NCBI RefSeq assembly: GCF_007829955.1
Contig: NZ_VIWX01000001.1
Span: 310,001 to 374,000, forward strand
Direction: 5' to 3'
Source of the DNA: Saccharopolyspora dendranthemae
Lineage (GTDB): Bacteria > Actinomycetota > Actinomycetes > Mycobacteriales > Pseudonocardiaceae
Length of the DNA: 64,000 bases
A program made the position numbers and the translations under genes. Under the pieces are notes generated by a model. It made no database searches and was not told where the DNA came from. It saw only the letters and a program-made list of their open reading frames with translations. Numbering within the stretch: position 1 is the first letter of the stretch; the number at the start of each line of letters is the position of its first letter. Shown piece after piece: positions 43,842 to 52,681 of this stretch.

Positions 43842-44066
43842 CCAGAGTGACGGCCGCACGCACCGCACGTCTCCGTCAGAACTCGCCGAGTTCGCACCCG
43901 ATTTTTGTGCGTACGCACGAAGGAGCTCGAGGTGCTGCGCCGGCCGAACCGCGAGCTGAACGCACCTCGTGCGGAGGCGGTCGGACCGCCCACCGGCTCA
44001 CCACGTCCCGTGCGGGGAGGCGAGTTTCAGAACGCCCGCACCGGAAACGCGCCGCCCGCAGGACGC

Positions 44067-44714
44067 TCACGCCGTCGTCGTGAGCGGTTCCCGGATCGGT
44101 GCTGCGGTCTTGTCCCGAACCTCGTCCTCGGTGACGCCAGGTGCGAGCGCGACCAGGTGCAGGCCATCGGCTTTCGCGTCGAGGACGGCGTGATCGGTGA
44201 CGATCCGGTTGACCACGCCCGCACCCGTCAGCGGCAGCGTGCACCGCTCGACGATCTTCGGGGTGCCGTCCTTGGCCACGTGATCGGTGAGCACGACGAT
44301 CCGGCGCGCACCGACGACCAGGTCCATGGCGCCGCCCATGCCCTTCACCAGGGATCCGGGAATCATCCAGTTCGCCAGATCACCGGCTTCGCTCACCTGC
44401 AGCGCGCCCAGGACGGCGATGTCGATGTGCCCGCCGCGCATCATCGCGAACGACTGCGCCGAGTCGAAGTAGCTCGCACCGGGGTTGACCGTGACGGTCT
44501 GCTTGCCGGCGTTGATGAGGTCGGCGTCTTCGTCACCCTCCAGCGGGAACGGACCCAAGCCCAGCAGACCGTTCTCGCTCTGCAACGTCACCCGCACGCC
44601 GTCGGGGATGTGGTTGGCGACCAGCGTCGGGATGCCGATGCCGAGGTTGACGTAGTCGCCGTCGCTGAGTTCGGCGGCGGCGATCGCCGCCATCTCCTCG
44701 CGATTCCAGGTCAT
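44067..44714 (-). CDS. scoB: 3-oxoacid CoA-transferase, subunit B
   Basis: 215 residues with the catalytic Glu47 in the [12 protein letters not shown] motif of family I CoA transferases, plus [12 protein letters not shown] and [12 protein letters not shown]. It pairs with subunit A encoded 10 nt upstream. The pair moves CoA from succinyl-CoA to a 3-oxoacid; acetoacetate or 3-oxoadipate (PcaIJ) are both possible. The divergent IclR gene would suit either role. Confidence 0.9.
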   Translation of the reverse strand: MTWNREEMAAIAAAELSDGDYVNLGIGIPTLVANHIPDGVRVTLQSENGLLGLGPFPLEGDEDADLINAGKQTVTVNPGASYFDSAQSFAMMRGGHIDIAVLGALQVSEAGDLANWMIPGSLVKGMGGAMDLVVGARRIVVLTDHVAKDGTPKIVERCTLPLTGAGVVNRIVTDHAVLDAKADGLHLVALAPGVTEDEVRDKTAAPIREPLTTTA

Positions 44715-44724
44715 GAGTTCGCTC

Positions 44725-45435
44725 CTATGCGGCCGACGCGTCGCGGGGACGCACCGTGCGCTTCTCGATGTCCTTGATCCGGTGCCGGGCGCGGACCAGC
44801 CGATCGACGTGGATGCCCGGGGTGATGACCCGTTCCGGGTCCAGGTGGTCCTCGCTGAGGTGCTCGGCCTCGACCACCGTGGCCCTCGCGCAGGTCGCCA
44901 CCACGGGATTGAAGTTCCGCGCGGCCGCCCGGTAGACGAGGTTGCCCGCGGGGTCCGCGGTGTGCGCGTGCACCAACGCGACGTCAGCGACGATCCCGCG
45001 CTCCTGGACGTAGGTCCGCCCGTCGAACTCGGCCAGCGGCTTGCCCTCGGCGATCGGCGTGCCCACACCCGCGCGGGTGTAGAAGGCGGCGATCCCCGCC
45101 CCGCCTGCGCGCAGCCGCTCCGACAACGTGCCCTGCGGCGCGAACTCCAGCACCAGCTCCCCGTCCAGGTACTGCTGGGCGAACAGCTTGTTCTCACCCA
45201 CGTAGGAGGCGATCACCTTGGCCACCTGCCGGTTCTCCAGCAGCAGGCCCAGACCCTTGCCGTCCGCACCCATGTTGTTGGACACCACCGTCAGACCGCT
45301 GACCCCGCTGTCGCGCACGACCTCGATCAGGTCGTTGGGCACACCGCACAGGCCGAAGCCGCCGACGGCCAGCGTCATCCCGTCTTCGAGAACCTCGGCC
45401 AGCGCCTCCGCCGCACTCGATCGGAGCTTGGACAC
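44725..45435 (-). CDS. scoA: 3-oxoacid CoA-transferase, subunit A
   Basis: 236 residues with the CoA-binding glycine motif [14 protein letters not shown] and the conserved [13 protein letters not shown] and [15 protein letters not shown] segments. GTG 45435 is chosen from the family N-terminus; upstream extension lacks homology. First gene of the scoAB operon, divergent from IclR. Confidence 0.9.
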   Translation of the reverse strand: MSKLRSSAAEALAEVLEDGMTLAVGGFGLCGVPNDLIEVVRDSGVSGLTVVSNNMGADGKGLGLLLENRQVAKVIASYVGENKLFAQQYLDGELVLEFAPQGTLSERLRAGGAGIAAFYTRAGVGTPIAEGKPLAEFDGRTYVQERGIVADVALVHAHTADPAGNLVYRAAARNFNPVVATCARATVVEAEHLSEDHLDPERVITPGIHVDRLVRARHRIKDIEKRTVRPRDASAA

Positions 45436-45457
45436 CTCATCACCCCTCGCCTCACCG

Positions 45458-45583
45458 GTCCGCTCACTGAACGCGGGCAGTACACCCAAGACGACCTGTT
45501 CACCGCAATGGTCCGGCACGATCGCGGCGACATGTGCTCGCGGAGCGGCCGAGATCCGGTCACCGCGTCCACTCAGCGAACGC
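45458..45583. promoter_or_regulatory. Candidate IclR operator direct repeats and -10
   Basis: Two 17-nt direct repeats, GTCCGCTCACTGAACGC (45458-45474) and GTCCACTCAGCGAACGC (45567-45583), share 14 of 17 bases and flank the divergent scoA/IclR promoter region. TAGGAT (45584-45589) sits 6 nt before the IclR ATG, which suggests a leaderless IclR transcript. Confidence 0.5.
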
Positions 45584-45595
45584 TAGGATGAGCGC

Positions 45596-46378
45596 ATGGG
45601 TGACAGCTCGAACGACCACCTGGTCGGCCGCGTCGGCTCCGTGCTCCGCGCGCTGTCAGCCACCAACGAGGCCGGTGCGGCGACCACCGATCTCGCCCGC
45701 GCCACCGGCCTCCCCCGGCCGACCGTGCACCGCCTGCTCAGCTCGCTGGCAGCGGAGGGCTTCGTCGACCGCGAGCGGCGCACCGGCCGGTGGTTCCTGG
45801 GACCCGAGCTCTTCCTGCTGGGCCAGACGGCAGGCACCCGCTACGACGTCACCCACCACGCCCGCGCGAGCGTCCACCGCCTGGCCGCCACCACCGGTGA
45901 GAGCGCGTTCTTCTCCGCTCTGCGCGGCGAGGAGACGGTGTGCCTGCTCCGCGAGGACGGCGACTTCCCGATCCGGTCGTTCGTGCTCTACGAAGGGGCC
46001 CGGTTCCCGCTCGGAGTCGTCTCCGCAGGACTGGTCATCCTCGCCCTCCTCGACGACGCCGAGGTCGACGCCTACCTCGACAACACCGATCTGACCGAGC
46101 GCTGGGGTCCGGCGCACTCCCCCGACGCCGTGCGCACCCGCATCGCCCAGACCCGCCGCGACGGCTACGCCGTCAACCCCGGCCTGGTGGTCGAGGGGAG
46201 CTGGGGCATGGCCGCCGCCGTGTTCGACCGCACCGGGAAACCGGCGTGGGCCCTGACGCTCACCGGCATCGAGACCCGATTCCGCCCGGACCGCCGGCCC
46301 GAACTCGGCGCCCTGCTCCTGCACGAAGCGCACGCCCTCGGACGCACCCTCACCAGCAACGATCCGGCCCAGACCTAG
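45596..46378 (+). CDS. IclR-family transcriptional regulator
   Basis: 260 residues. N-terminal winged helix-turn-helix TTDLARATGLPRPTVHRLLSSLAAEGFVDRE, then the IclR effector domain (RLAATTGESAFFSALRGEETV; YEGARFPLGVVSAGL). IclR proteins regulate carboxylic-acid and aromatic catabolism. Divergent from scoAB, which it probably controls. The -10-like TAGGAT lies 6 nt upstream of the ATG. Confidence 0.9.
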   Translation: MGDSSNDHLVGRVGSVLRALSATNEAGAATTDLARATGLPRPTVHRLLSSLAAEGFVDRERRTGRWFLGPELFLLGQTAGTRYDVTHHARASVHRLAATTGESAFFSALRGEETVCLLREDGDFPIRSFVLYEGARFPLGVVSAGLVILALLDDAEVDAYLDNTDLTERWGPAHSPDAVRTRIAQTRRDGYAVNPGLVVEGSWGMAAAVFDRTGKPAWALTLTGIETRFRPDRRPELGALLLHEAHALGRTLTSNDPAQT

Positions 46379-46394
46379 AACCGGCTGCCGCGCC

Positions 46395-46910
46395 TCAGGG
46401 CTCGCTGCGCGTGCGGCGAGGGCTGCGGAGGGGATGACGCGAGAGGATGGACACGCGGTTGAACGCGTTGATGGTGATCGCGGCCCAGAGCACCAGCGAG
46501 ACCTCGTCGTCGGTCAGCGCCGTGCGGGCCCGCGCGTAGGTGGCGTCGTCGGGACGCTGGTCGGCGACCAGGGTCACCGCTTCGGACAGCTCGAGCGCTG
46601 CGCGCTCGCGTGCGGTGAACAGCTCGGTGTCGCGCCATCCGGGCAGCACCGCCAGCCGCTGGGAGGTCTCGCCGGCGTCGAGCGCACGACGGGTGTGGAG
46701 GTCCAGGCAGTACGCGCACCCGTTGAGCTGGGAGGCCCGGATGTTCACCAGTTCCAGCAGCGTCCGCTCCAGGCCGAGATCACCGGCCTGCGCGCTGATC
46801 TCGGCCGCGGTCGCGGTCAGCGCCTTGAACACCGTCGGGGTCTGCTTGTCGAGGAAGATCCGGTCGGTCATCGGGTCCGCGCCCGTGGCCGCGGTGGCGT
46901 TCTCAGCCAT
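46395..46910 (-). CDS. AhpD-like / carboxymuconolactone decarboxylase-family protein
   Basis: 171 residues with the redox motif Cys-x-x-Cys-x-x-x-His in LNGCAYCLDLHTRRA, and the helical scaffold typical of AhpD-like alkylhydroperoxidases (ALTDDEVSLVLWAAITINAFNR). It may detoxify peroxides through the Cys pair. It lies 62 nt downstream of the pirin gene on the same strand, in what looks like a MarR-pirin-AhpD operon. Confidence 0.87.
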   Translation of the reverse strand: MAENATAATGADPMTDRIFLDKQTPTVFKALTATAAEISAQAGDLGLERTLLELVNIRASQLNGCAYCLDLHTRRALDAGETSQRLAVLPGWRDTELFTARERAALELSEAVTLVADQRPDDATYARARTALTDDEVSLVLWAAITINAFNRVSILSRHPLRSPRRTRSEP

Positions 46911-46972
46911 GCCCGCCCTTTCGGGGTTGTGATGCCGGACGGCACCGGGTGGGTTGGTCTCGTACGAGCGGG

Positions 46973-47977
46973 TCAGGGGTGCGGGCGGTAACGCCCCTTG
47001 GCCTGCAGCCGCGCGTTCGGCAGCACCGGCGCGGGCAGCGCGGCGCCTTCGTAGCCGGACACGGGACCGAAGCGCCGGTCGAGCAGGTCGGTGTCGCGCT
47101 CACCCTCCCAGGCAGCGCGGGCGGTCACGATGTCGTCGTGACTGCGGCCGACGAAGTTCCACCACATCACCAGGTCCTCCTGGAACGGCTCTCCGCCCAG
47201 GAGCAGCGCGCGCCCTTCGGACGCAGCGGAGAGCGCGACCTCGCGGCGGCCCTGACCCAGGTAGAGCATCGCCCCCACCGGGACCTCCACGTCCTCGACG
47301 CTGATGCCCGGGGACAGCGCGAGGATCGCGTGCTCGAAATCCGTCTCGAGCGGAACCGCGATCCGTCCACCGGCAACGACGTCCAGACTCGCGCCGACCA
47401 TCGGCGAATAGGTCGTGGCCGGCGACACCGACCCGTCCACGCTGCCGACGAGAACGGTGATGGCGCCCTGCTCGAGCTCGTGCCGCGGAAGCTCGGTGTG
47501 GAACTCGAAAGCCGGTGCCACCTCCCGCGCTCCCTCGGGCAGCGCGACCCACAGCTGCGCCCCGTAGAGGTTCGACGAGTGGTCCGGCGGCGACTGCTCG
47601 GAATGCGCGATGCCGTGTCCCGCGGTCATCAGCGGCAGATCGCCGGGACGCACCATCTGGCGGCTCCCGACGCTGTCCTGGTGCCACACCTCGCCGTCGA
47701 CCAGCCAGGTCACCGTCTGCAGCCCGATGTGCGGGTGCGGCGGGACCTGCATCCCCTCCTGGCCGGTGATGTCGGTCGGCCCGTAGGAGTCGACGAAGCA
47801 CCACGCCCCGACCATCCGCCGGTCCCTGTTGGGCAGCGCACGCCGCACCAGCATCGCCCGCGGCCCGCCCAGCGGGACCTCGCGCGGGAGCAGGAGCTCC
47901 GCGTTCGGCTCGGTCGTGATCGGCTCTCCGGCCGTGCACATCGACCGCTCGGCCGGCTCGTCTTCGACATTGCTCAT
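46973..47977 (-). CDS. Pirin-family protein
   Basis: 334 residues of the bicupin pirin fold. The metal-binding histidines are in the first cupin, PPHPHIGLQTVTWLVDGEV, with MTAGHGIAHSEQSP after it. Bacterial pirins include quercetinase-like dioxygenases and redox regulators; the activity here is unknown. The start overlaps the MarR stop by 4 nt, so the two are translationally coupled. Confidence 0.88.
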   Translation of the reverse strand: MSNVEDEPAERSMCTAGEPITTEPNAELLLPREVPLGGPRAMLVRRALPNRDRRMVGAWCFVDSYGPTDITGQEGMQVPPHPHIGLQTVTWLVDGEVWHQDSVGSRQMVRPGDLPLMTAGHGIAHSEQSPPDHSSNLYGAQLWVALPEGAREVAPAFEFHTELPRHELEQGAITVLVGSVDGSVSPATTYSPMVGASLDVVAGGRIAVPLETDFEHAILALSPGISVEDVEVPVGAMLYLGQGRREVALSAASEGRALLLGGEPFQEDLVMWWNFVGRSHDDIVTARAAWEGERDTDLLDRRFGPVSGYEGAALPAPVLPNARLQAKGRYRPHP

Positions 47978-48459
47978 CCGGGCTCCTCTTCCCCCGTTCC
48001 CGGCCTGCCGGTGTCGTGCAGCCGGGATCTCAACCGCGTGAACACGTCCGCGACGACCTGCAACTCGTGTTTCGCGAGATCATCGGTGAACAACCGCCGC
48101 ACCGTCTCGATGTGGTGGCGGTCCGCTTCGCGCAGCGCCACCAGTCCGGAGGCGGTCAACACCGCGTGGTGGCCCCGACGATCGTCCGGCGCGGACTGGC
48201 GCAGCACCCAGCCCCGCCGTTCCAGCACCTGGATCTGGTAGGTCAGCCGGCTCGGCGAGAAGACCAAGCGCGAGGCCAGCTCCCCCATCCGCAGCCGGTG
48301 CGACTCGCTCTCGGACAACACCAGCAGCAGGTGGAAATCCAGCAGGCTCATCCCCGACGACGCCCGCAGGTCCTCGTCGAGCCGCGTCTCCAGCAGCACG
48401 CTCGACTCGATGTAGGGCCGCCACGCCCTCCGCTGCCGCGACGTCTCCCAGAGTTCCAC
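47974..48459 (-). CDS. MarR-family regulator
   Basis: 161 residues with the winged helix MGELASRLVFSPSRLTYQIQVLERRGWVLRQSAPDDRRGHH typical of MarR. It heads the pirin/AhpD operon, and a perfect palindrome lies 21 nt upstream of its start. Likely an oxidant- or phenolic-responsive autorepressor. Confidence 0.88.
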   Translation of the reverse strand: MELWETSRQRRAWRPYIESSVLLETRLDEDLRASSGMSLLDFHLLLVLSESESHRLRMGELASRLVFSPSRLTYQIQVLERRGWVLRQSAPDDRRGHHAVLTASGLVALREADRHHIETVRRLFTDDLAKHELQVVADVFTRLRSRLHDTGRPGTGEEEPG

Positions 48460-48479
48460 CTGATCGACCCTACCGGTTG

Positions 48480-48494
48480 TTTCAAATCTTGAAA
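48480..48494. promoter_or_regulatory. Candidate MarR operator
   Basis: Perfect palindrome TTTCAA-ATC-TTGAAA directly upstream of the MarR gene; AT-rich in a GC-rich setting, as MarR sites usually are. Confidence 0.65.
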
Positions 48495-48576
48495 TACTTC
48501 GCGACGGCCGGGCTCTGAGGACTCCGGGGGTACGTGGAGACGACCTGCACCTCCCCAGGCAACCTGGACCCCGTGG

Positions 48577-48608
48577 GTGGGGGAAGTTTTCATGAGAACT
48601 TCCCCCAC
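48577..48608. terminator. Hairpin of the GTGGGGAAGTT family, copy 1
   Basis: A perfect 12-bp stem, GTGGGGGAAGTT (48577-48588) / AACTTCCCCCAC (48597-48608), with TTCATGAG loop. It matches the SDR/dnaE terminator at 63644-63672 in stem and loop. It lies in the 420-nt divergent interval between the MarR and VOC genes, where no upstream gene ends, so it may be a stray terminator or close a small RNA. No other gene is visible in 48495-48879. Confidence 0.55.
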
Positions 48609-48879
48609 GTCACGGAGCGGGACCGCGGCAGAACGGATCCAGGGCAGCGCCCTGCGGACAACCCTCACACGCCACGCACCTCGCGCGAACATCGAATTCC
48701 TCTGCCCTGAAGCGACGTTCGTCGATGTCAAGACTATTCTTCCGGAATGATCGGCTTTTCCGCGAGACACCCTCTGCGGACGTGGGGATCAGAGGCGGAT
48801 CGCGCGTGGGCCGAGTAGATTTCGCAACTGGCCCCCGAGGCGGCCAGCGCGGGGTACGTCGCTCGAACGAGGGGGAGCC

Positions 48880-49344
48880 ATGAGCGAGGTTCAACCAATC
48901 CCAGGCGATTTTCCGCGGGTCACCACCTACCTGTGCATCGACGACGCCAATGCCGCGATCGACTTCTACTGCCGCGTGCTCGGCGCGACCGAGCGCATGC
49001 GAATGCCCATGCAGAACGGCAAGATCGCGCACGCCGAGATCGCCATCGGCGACGCGGTGATCATGCTCGCCGATGAAGCACCCGAGATGGGCGCCCGCAG
49101 CCCGAGAACGATCGGCGGAACGCCGGTGGTTCTCTACGTGTACGTCGAGGACGTCGACGACGTGTTCCAGAAGGCCGTCCAGGCCGGTTCGACGGAGCTC
49201 AGCGGGGTCGAGGACAAGTTCTACGGCGACCGGAGCGGGGAGTTCGAAGACCCCTTCGGCCACCGCTGGAGCGTCGCCACGCACGTCGAGGACGTGTCCG
49301 AGGAGGAGATGTCCCGCCGCATGGCCCAAGCCATGAGCGGCTGA
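48880..49344 (+). CDS. VOC-family (glyoxalase/PhnB-like) protein
   Basis: 154 residues with paired beta-alpha-beta modules: YLCIDDANAAIDFYCRVLGA, AEIAIGDAVIMLADE, VVLYVYVEDVDDVFQKAV and the ending FEDPFGHRWSVATHVEDV. This is the PhnB/glyoxalase-like group within the vicinal oxygen chelate superfamily. A GAGGGGGAG ribosome site precedes the ATG. The substrate is unknown. Confidence 0.88.
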   Translation: MSEVQPIPGDFPRVTTYLCIDDANAAIDFYCRVLGATERMRMPMQNGKIAHAEIAIGDAVIMLADEAPEMGARSPRTIGGTPVVLYVYVEDVDDVFQKAVQAGSTELSGVEDKFYGDRSGEFEDPFGHRWSVATHVEDVSEEEMSRRMAQAMSG

Positions 49345-49445
49345 GCCGCTCCTCGGGATGCTCTGCACGGAAATCCGGCGAGTCCGGGACTCCACCTGAG
49401 GATCTTTCGCCCCTGACGACGGTCATTGCGACATTCGGGTACGAG

Positions 49446-49538
49446 ATGTTCGCGAACGGAGCCACTTTCGTCGTACGCGGCATGCGCAACGGGCCCACGG
49501 GTGGAACTCTGGTGATGACCTACTCGACGGCTCCATGA
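49446..49538 (+). other. Short ORF or gene remnant before a terminator
   Basis: The frame is open from before 49345 to a TGA at 49538, two nt before a strong hairpin. From ATG 49446 it reads MFANGATFVVRGMRNGPTGG and then TLVMTYSTAP. There is no ribosome site and no upstream start, so it may be the end of a decayed gene. I do not recognise it. The rest of 49345-49696 holds no gene. Confidence 0.25.
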
Positions 49539-49540
49539 CC

Positions 49541-49579
49541 GGCGACGACGGTCCCGCCACCTGAGCGGGGCCCGTCGCC
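49541..49579 (+). terminator. GC-rich hairpin
   Basis: Arms GGCGACGACGGTCCCGC (49541-49557) and GCGGGGCCCGTCGCC (49565-49579) pair with a small bulge. It probably ends transcription from the VOC side before the DUF1097 gene. Confidence 0.55.
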
Positions 49580-49696
49580 GTCCTGCGCCGCTCACCGGTA
49601 CCCGCCCGTTCACGAGAAGTGCGCGTGCGGGCCCGGTCCCGGTCTTAGGCGCACCTAGAGGTCGGTCAGCGGAGTCGATCCTCCTGAGGAGCAGCA

Positions 49697-50284
49697 ATGA
49701 AGTCCATTCCGCTCTGGGTGGCCGTGCCGGTGACCGTCGCCATCGCCATGCCGTTCGGCCTGTGGCTGGGCGCGTGGTCGCTGCCATTGTGGCTGGCGTT
49801 CATCGTGTGGGCCGAGTACTTCGCGCTGGGCGCGAAACCGACCGTGCTCCGCGTCGTGATCCCGTCCTTCCTCAGCGGCGTCGTCAGCGCCGCGATCGCA
49901 CTGATCTTCTCGCTTCTCGTCGGAATCGCCCTGGGCGACGCCATGCTCGTCGCGAGCGGCGACCTGGCCTTCATCATCGGCCTGCCGGTGGCCCTGCTCC
50001 CGATCATCTACGTGATGCAGTTCCTGCCGTTCGCGCAGGACACCGGGACGCTCCCCTTCTTCAACGGGCTGTCGATGGGCCTGGCCACGTACTTCATCGG
50101 GATCTACACGAACTTCGGCGGCCTGTCGCTGGCGACCGACAGCGTGTGGCTGCCGCTGATCACCTCGGTGCCCGCGGTGCTGGGCGGATTGCTCGGCGCG
50201 TTCCTCGGGTGGTTCAACGTCGCCATCATGACCCCCTTCAAGCGTCCGGCGGCTCAATCGGCCGAAACGGTCGCCAAGGCCTGA
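49697..50284 (+). CDS. DUF1097-like integral membrane protein
   Basis: 195 residues with about six hydrophobic helices (IPLWVAVPVTVAIAMPFGLW; LPLWLAFIVWAEYFALGAK; VVIPSFLSGVVSAAIALIF) and a conserved-looking FNGLSMGLATYFIGIYTN. The plan fits the DUF1097 inner-membrane family. Function unknown. A GGAGCAGCA site precedes the ATG. Convergent with the LysR gene, with a 15-nt gap. Confidence 0.75.
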   Translation: MKSIPLWVAVPVTVAIAMPFGLWLGAWSLPLWLAFIVWAEYFALGAKPTVLRVVIPSFLSGVVSAAIALIFSLLVGIALGDAMLVASGDLAFIIGLPVALLPIIYVMQFLPFAQDTGTLPFFNGLSMGLATYFIGIYTNFGGLSLATDSVWLPLITSVPAVLGGLLGAFLGWFNVAIMTPFKRPAAQSAETVAKA

Positions 50285-50299
50285 CCCCGCAGGCAGGGG

Positions 50300-51187
50300 T
50301 CAGGGCGCATCCGGGACGACGTCGGTGCCGTAGCGGGTTCCGCAGAACGTCCTCAAGCGCTCGGCTATGCCGGCGAGCGCGGGGGCGGCGTGGTGCTCGC
50401 GCGCCCAGGCGGCGTGCAGCCTGATCCGCAGCGGGCCGCGGTCGCTGTCGATCCGCAACCCGTGGAGGTCGAATCGCGGGTCGTCGGTCACGATGGCGAC
50501 GCCGCGGCCCGCTGCGGCCAGCGCCTGCGCGACTTGGGCGTTCCCGCACTCGACCAGTTCCGGCTCGGCGAGCCCGTCGGCCTCCAGGGACTCCTGCAGG
50601 ATCTGCCTCGGGCGGAACGAGGGTTCGAGCACCACGAGACGGTCACCGGCCAGCTCGTCCAGCCCGACCGACGTGCGCCGCGCCCAGCGGTGACCTGCCG
50701 GGACGTAAGCCCACAGCGGGAGCACCGCCAGCGGGAGCGATCCCCACCCGGCTCGGGGCGGGTGGGTCGTGATGGCGAGATCCGCGCCCTCGCGCAGCGC
50801 TTCCGTGCCCGACCGCTCGACGACCGTCGGCAAGGGGTCGTGCGGTCCGAAGGTCGCCAGGAACGGTGCGATCACGTCGGTGAGCGTGGTGGTCGGTGCT
50901 GCGATGGTCACGTGCACGAGATGACCGGCGGCGAACGCCTCGGCAGCCGACACCGCCTCGTCCGCCCGCCGCAGCACGTCGCGCGCGACCGGCAGGAACT
51001 GGACCCCGGCGGCGGTGAGTTCGAGCTGGTTGCCGCGGCGGTCGAAGAGCCCGAGCCGCAGCTGCTGCTCGAGCTGCCGGATCTGCCGGGACAGCGCCGG
51101 CTGGGTCACGTGCACGACCTCGGCAGCAGCGCTGACCGAGCCGTGCTCCGCGACCGCGACGAAGTAGCGAAGCGTGCGCAGCTCCAT
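50300..51187 (-). CDS. LysR-family transcriptional regulator
   Basis: 295 residues. N-terminal helix-turn-helix LRYFVAVAEHGSVSAAAEVV with VTQPALSRQIRQLEQQLRLG, then the periplasmic-binding-type effector domain. Divergent from gabT with a perfect LysR-type dyad between them; likely an activator of the GABA genes in response to a pathway intermediate. Confidence 0.9.
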   Translation of the reverse strand: MELRTLRYFVAVAEHGSVSAAAEVVHVTQPALSRQIRQLEQQLRLGLFDRRGNQLELTAAGVQFLPVARDVLRRADEAVSAAEAFAAGHLVHVTIAAPTTTLTDVIAPFLATFGPHDPLPTVVERSGTEALREGADLAITTHPPRAGWGSLPLAVLPLWAYVPAGHRWARRTSVGLDELAGDRLVVLEPSFRPRQILQESLEADGLAEPELVECGNAQVAQALAAAGRGVAIVTDDPRFDLHGLRIDSDRGPLRIRLHAAWAREHHAAPALAGIAERLRTFCGTRYGTDVVPDAP

Positions 51188-51197
51188 GCCTGACAGT

Positions 51198-51212
51198 ATG
51201 CCTCATCGGCAT
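51198..51212. promoter_or_regulatory. LysR-type binding site
   Basis: ATGCC-TCATC-GGCAT is a perfect interrupted dyad with the A/T-N11-T/A geometry of LysR sites, 11 nt upstream of the LysR ATG. More GGCAT half-sites lie at 51230-51245 toward gabT. Confidence 0.65.
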
Positions 51213-51269
51213 GGCTCCCGATCAGAACAGGCATTGGACGGCATGGCCATCTCGTCCAACGATGGAGGC

Positions 51270-52601
51270 ATGACTCCCCCGAGCCCCGTCCCCCAGCGTC
51301 GCCACCTCACGACCGAGATCCCCGGCCCCCGATCGAGAGCGCTCATGGCGCGCAAGCACGATGCCGTCGCCGGCGGCGTGGGCACGGTCATGCCCGTGTT
51401 CGCGACGCGCGCGAGCGGCGGCGTCATCGAGGACGTCGACGGCAACTCGCTGATCGACTTCGGATCCGGGATCGCCGTCACCACGGTCGGTTCGAGCGCG
51501 CCTCGGGTCGTCGACGCGGTGCGCGAACAGGTGGAGGCGTTCACCCACACCTGCTTCATGGTCACGCCCTACGAGGGCTACGTGGAGGTCGCCGAGAACC
51601 TCAACCGGATGACGCCCGGAACGCACGAGAAGCGGTCCGTGCTGTTCAACTCCGGGGCGGAGGCGGTCGAGAACGCCGTCAAGATCGCCCGCGCGAGCAC
51701 CGGCCGGCAGGCGGTGGTCGCCTTCGACCACGCCTACCACGGGCGAACGAACCTCACGATGTCGCTCACCGCGAAATCGATGCCCTACAAGCACGGCTTC
51801 GGCCCGTTCGCGCCCGAGGTGTACCGGGCCCCCGGGTCCTACCCGTACCGCGACGACCTCGACGGTCCGACCGCGGCTCGGCGGGCGATCGAGATGATCG
51901 AGAAGCAGGTCGGCGACCCGGCCGCCGTGGTGATCGAGCCGATCCAGGGCGAGGGCGGTTTCATCGCGCCCGCCGAGGGCTTCCTGCCCGCCTTGGCCGA
52001 CTGGTGCCGGGATCGCGGTGTCGTGTTCATCGCCGATGAGGTGCAGACCGGATTCGCCCGCACCGGCGCGATGTTCGCCAGCGAGCACGAGGGCGTCGTG
52101 CCCGATCTGGTGGTCACCGCGAAGGGCATCGCCGACGGTCTCCCGCTGTCGGCGGTCACCGGTCGCGCCGAAATCATGGACGCCGCTCACGCCGGTGGTC
52201 TGGGCGGCACCTACGGCGGCAACCCGCTCGCCTGCGCCGCCGCTCTCGCCACCATCGAGACGATCGAGGCCGGCGGTCTCGTCGAGCGGGCCCAGCGCAT
52301 CGAGCAGGTGCTCACCAGCCGGTTGTTGCGGTTGCAGGACGAGGACAAGCGGATCGGCGACGTGCGCGGACGAGGCGCGATGATCGCCGTCGAGCTGGTG
52401 CGCGGTGGAACCCGCGAGCCGGACGCGGACCTCGCGCGAGCCGTCGCCGCAGCGGCCCACTCGCGCGGTGTGGTCCTGCTGACCTGCGGCACCTTCGGCA
52501 ACGTCGTGCGGCTGCTGCCGCCGCTGTCGATCAGCGACGACCTGCTGCAGGACGGGCTCGACGTCTTCGCCGACGCCCTCGCCGACATCGCCGGGTCCTG
52601 A
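51270..52601 (+). CDS. gabT: 4-aminobutyrate (GABA) aminotransferase
   Basis: 443 residues of the class III PLP aminotransferases. Visible features: FNSGAEAVENAVKIARASTG (cofactor phosphate cup), FDHAYHGRTNLT, IADEVQTGFARTG (Asp to the pyridine nitrogen) and the Schiff-base lysine in VVTAKGIADGLPL. It converts GABA and 2-oxoglutarate to succinate semialdehyde and glutamate. The start is ATG 51270; ATG 51243 is possible. It is followed by gabD after 80 nt. Confidence 0.9.
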   Translation: MTPPSPVPQRRHLTTEIPGPRSRALMARKHDAVAGGVGTVMPVFATRASGGVIEDVDGNSLIDFGSGIAVTTVGSSAPRVVDAVREQVEAFTHTCFMVTPYEGYVEVAENLNRMTPGTHEKRSVLFNSGAEAVENAVKIARASTGRQAVVAFDHAYHGRTNLTMSLTAKSMPYKHGFGPFAPEVYRAPGSYPYRDDLDGPTAARRAIEMIEKQVGDPAAVVIEPIQGEGGFIAPAEGFLPALADWCRDRGVVFIADEVQTGFARTGAMFASEHEGVVPDLVVTAKGIADGLPLSAVTGRAEIMDAAHAGGLGGTYGGNPLACAAALATIETIEAGGLVERAQRIEQVLTSRLLRLQDEDKRIGDVRGRGAMIAVELVRGGTREPDADLARAVAAAAHSRGVVLLTCGTFGNVVRLLPPLSISDDLLQDGLDVFADALADIAGS

Positions 52602-52681
52602 TCCCCGGCCACCGAACCAGCCCGTCGCACCGAACCCCTTCCAGGACCGGGACTTCGGGCGCATCGAGAAGAGGACTTCGC

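Noticed and set aside
43917..43975. Short frame reading TKELEVLRRPNRELNAPRAE, like the end of an IS3-type OrfA
   Set aside because: About 20 residues only, no inverted repeats, no orfB, no target duplication; too short to call a transposase remnant.
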